From Marinosulfonomonas sp. (GTDB lineage: Bacteria; Pseudomonadota; Alphaproteobacteria; Rhodobacterales; Rhodobacteraceae): 6,045 nucleotides of DNA. The stretch lies in NCBI GenBank assembly GCA_022712735.1, contig JAFLKA010000093.1:1-6045 (forward strand), written 5' to 3'. Below the pieces are notes generated by a model that made no database searches, was not told the DNA's origin, and saw only the letters and a program-made list of their open reading frames with translations. This document shows, piece by piece, positions 5,307 to 6,045 of the stretch. How positions within the stretch are numbered: position 1 is the stretch's first letter; the number at the start of each line of letters is the position of its first letter. The translations under genes and the position numbers were made by a program.

Positions 5307-6045
5307 TTATTCAGCGGGCACCACATTTGATGCGCGTAGTTTGCCAAAGTACTGTTTGTTCAGGTGGAACATTAGCACGACCATTGCAAACTGGAACGCA
5401 ATAGCAACAGCGCTCAGTGCCCAATAGGTGGCCGAGAATTTGTCAACAAGGCCCGCCGAGACAAGGCCCGCGTTATAAGAACTGTATCATCACCGACAGG
5501 GCCACACCGGGACAAACCAGAGCGTAAGAACCAGGCGAGGTTTTCTTGCCAAAGACGAAATCCTTGAAATATTCTTCGCGCTTAAGAACAACCAGACCGA
5601 GGCCGAGGAACACCAGCTGGATGGTGAGGGCTTTTGCCAGCATCATCATGGTTTCGCCTGGGGTGCTATGCGCATCAAATTGCATGTGCAGCCCGTGGTT
5701 TTGGCGTAAGAATGTGATGCCCAGAACGGTTACCAGCGGAATGATGATCAGCAGCGTCGGGCTGGATTCCTTGGCGGTGCCGTAGTGCAGCATCGAATTA
5801 AATGCTGTGAAGGTCGCGAACAACGCATAAAAAACCGCGGCAATACCGACGAATGTGGGCAGGATCAGGGCCAGACCAACGGTCACTGCATTGCCGCTCA
5901 TGGCGGCGGGGGCGGACAGGCCCACGGCAACCATAGACAGGGCGAAGGCTGGCAATAGCTGTGCAAAGGAATTGTGTGATGTGACATCGAACAGCCCGCC
6001 TTTGGTCAGCACGCGGCCTAAAAAAATCACCGATATAGCTAAAGG
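5307..6045 (-). pseudogene. Multi-pass inner-membrane protein, frameshifted, N-terminus beyond window
   Basis: Two minus-strand frames together encode one membrane protein. The first enters from the window edge at 6045 (PLAISVIFLGRV...) and ends at TAA 5475-5473 after GSYALVCPGVALSVMIQF. The second resumes at once as YNAGLVSAGLVDKF and runs to TAA at 5309-5307 (SNVVPAE). Removing one T at about 5477-5478 joins them. At least six hydrophobic segments are seen, including one starting QLLPAFALSMVAVGL, one starting GLALILPTFVGIAAV, PTLLIIIPLVTVLGITFL, one starting LAKALTIQLVFLGLG, the CPGV segment, and one starting YWALSAVAIAFQFAM. A Cys-Pro-Gly motif in a membrane segment is distinctive. I cannot name the family with confidence; a TsoY-like membrane protein is one possibility. 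GTG at 6030 is not taken as the start because the hydrophobic frame continues upstream. A sequencing error could mimic the frameshift. Confidence 0.75.

Noticed and set aside
5473..5482. Programmed frameshift in the membrane protein
   Set aside because: There is no slippery heptamer, stimulatory stem or internal binding site at the break, so a lesion or read error is simpler.
1..6045. CRISPR array, toxin-antitoxin pair or defence genes
   Set aside because: No regularly spaced long repeats and no recognisable small paired genes or defence domains occur on either strand.

Overview
The window looks like an alphaproteobacterial chromosome, most likely a marine Rhodobacterales (Roseobacter-group) genome. 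The protein sequences, the moderate GC content, the initiator-tRNA sequence, a CtrA-like TTTA-N7-TTAA site and the adenosyltransferase of aerobic cobalamin synthesis all fit this. The assignment rests on recognition, not on a search.

Left part (1-985): the end of an integrated element. A tyrosine recombinase with an N-terminal arm-binding domain runs leftward out of the window (start at 763). Upstream of it lie three TGGAAGCA repeats and then a 45-nt copy of the 3' half of an initiator tRNA-fMet gene (941-985), with no matching 5' half. This is best read as the attachment site at the integrase end of an element that used tRNA-fMet as its target. The tRNA's own downstream sequence follows, including a good Rho-independent terminator (1015-1037). 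In this group tRNA-fMet usually closes an rRNA operon, so the element has probably separated an rRNA operon from its terminator.

Middle (1271-2599): an IS3-family element of about 1.24 kb with imperfect 40-bp terminal inverted repeats. It carries orfA and orfB joined by an A6G slippery site with a downstream stem-loop. Near its 5' end orfA appears broken by an insertion of about 38 bp, so this copy is probably inactive. The IS has cut off a leftward gene that starts at 2599. Only 31 codons remain, but they carry the CPLDCPDTC iron-sulfur motif of a molybdopterin oxidoreductase. The rest of that large gene is not on the other side of the IS, and no target-site duplication is seen, so a deletion next to the IS is likely.

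Right part (3045-6045): manC, a bifunctional GDP-mannose pyrophosphorylase / mannose-6-phosphate isomerase for polysaccharide synthesis, runs rightward behind a long leader containing a CtrA-like site. It converges on cobO, the cob(I)yrinic acid a,c-diamide adenosyltransferase, on the minus strand. The 110-bp gap between them is a large imperfect inverted repeat whose outer arms hold both stop codons. Upstream of cobO on the same strand is the C-terminal part of a multi-pass membrane protein, interrupted by a single-base frameshift near 5478; its start lies beyond the window.

Overall this is a scarred chromosomal junction (mobile-element end, IS insertion with deletion, one truncated gene and one frameshifted gene) next to ordinary housekeeping and surface-polysaccharide genes. 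I see no evidence for a new defence or biosynthetic system. The tRNA-fMet attachment site and the IS-truncated oxidoreductase are the most informative observations.
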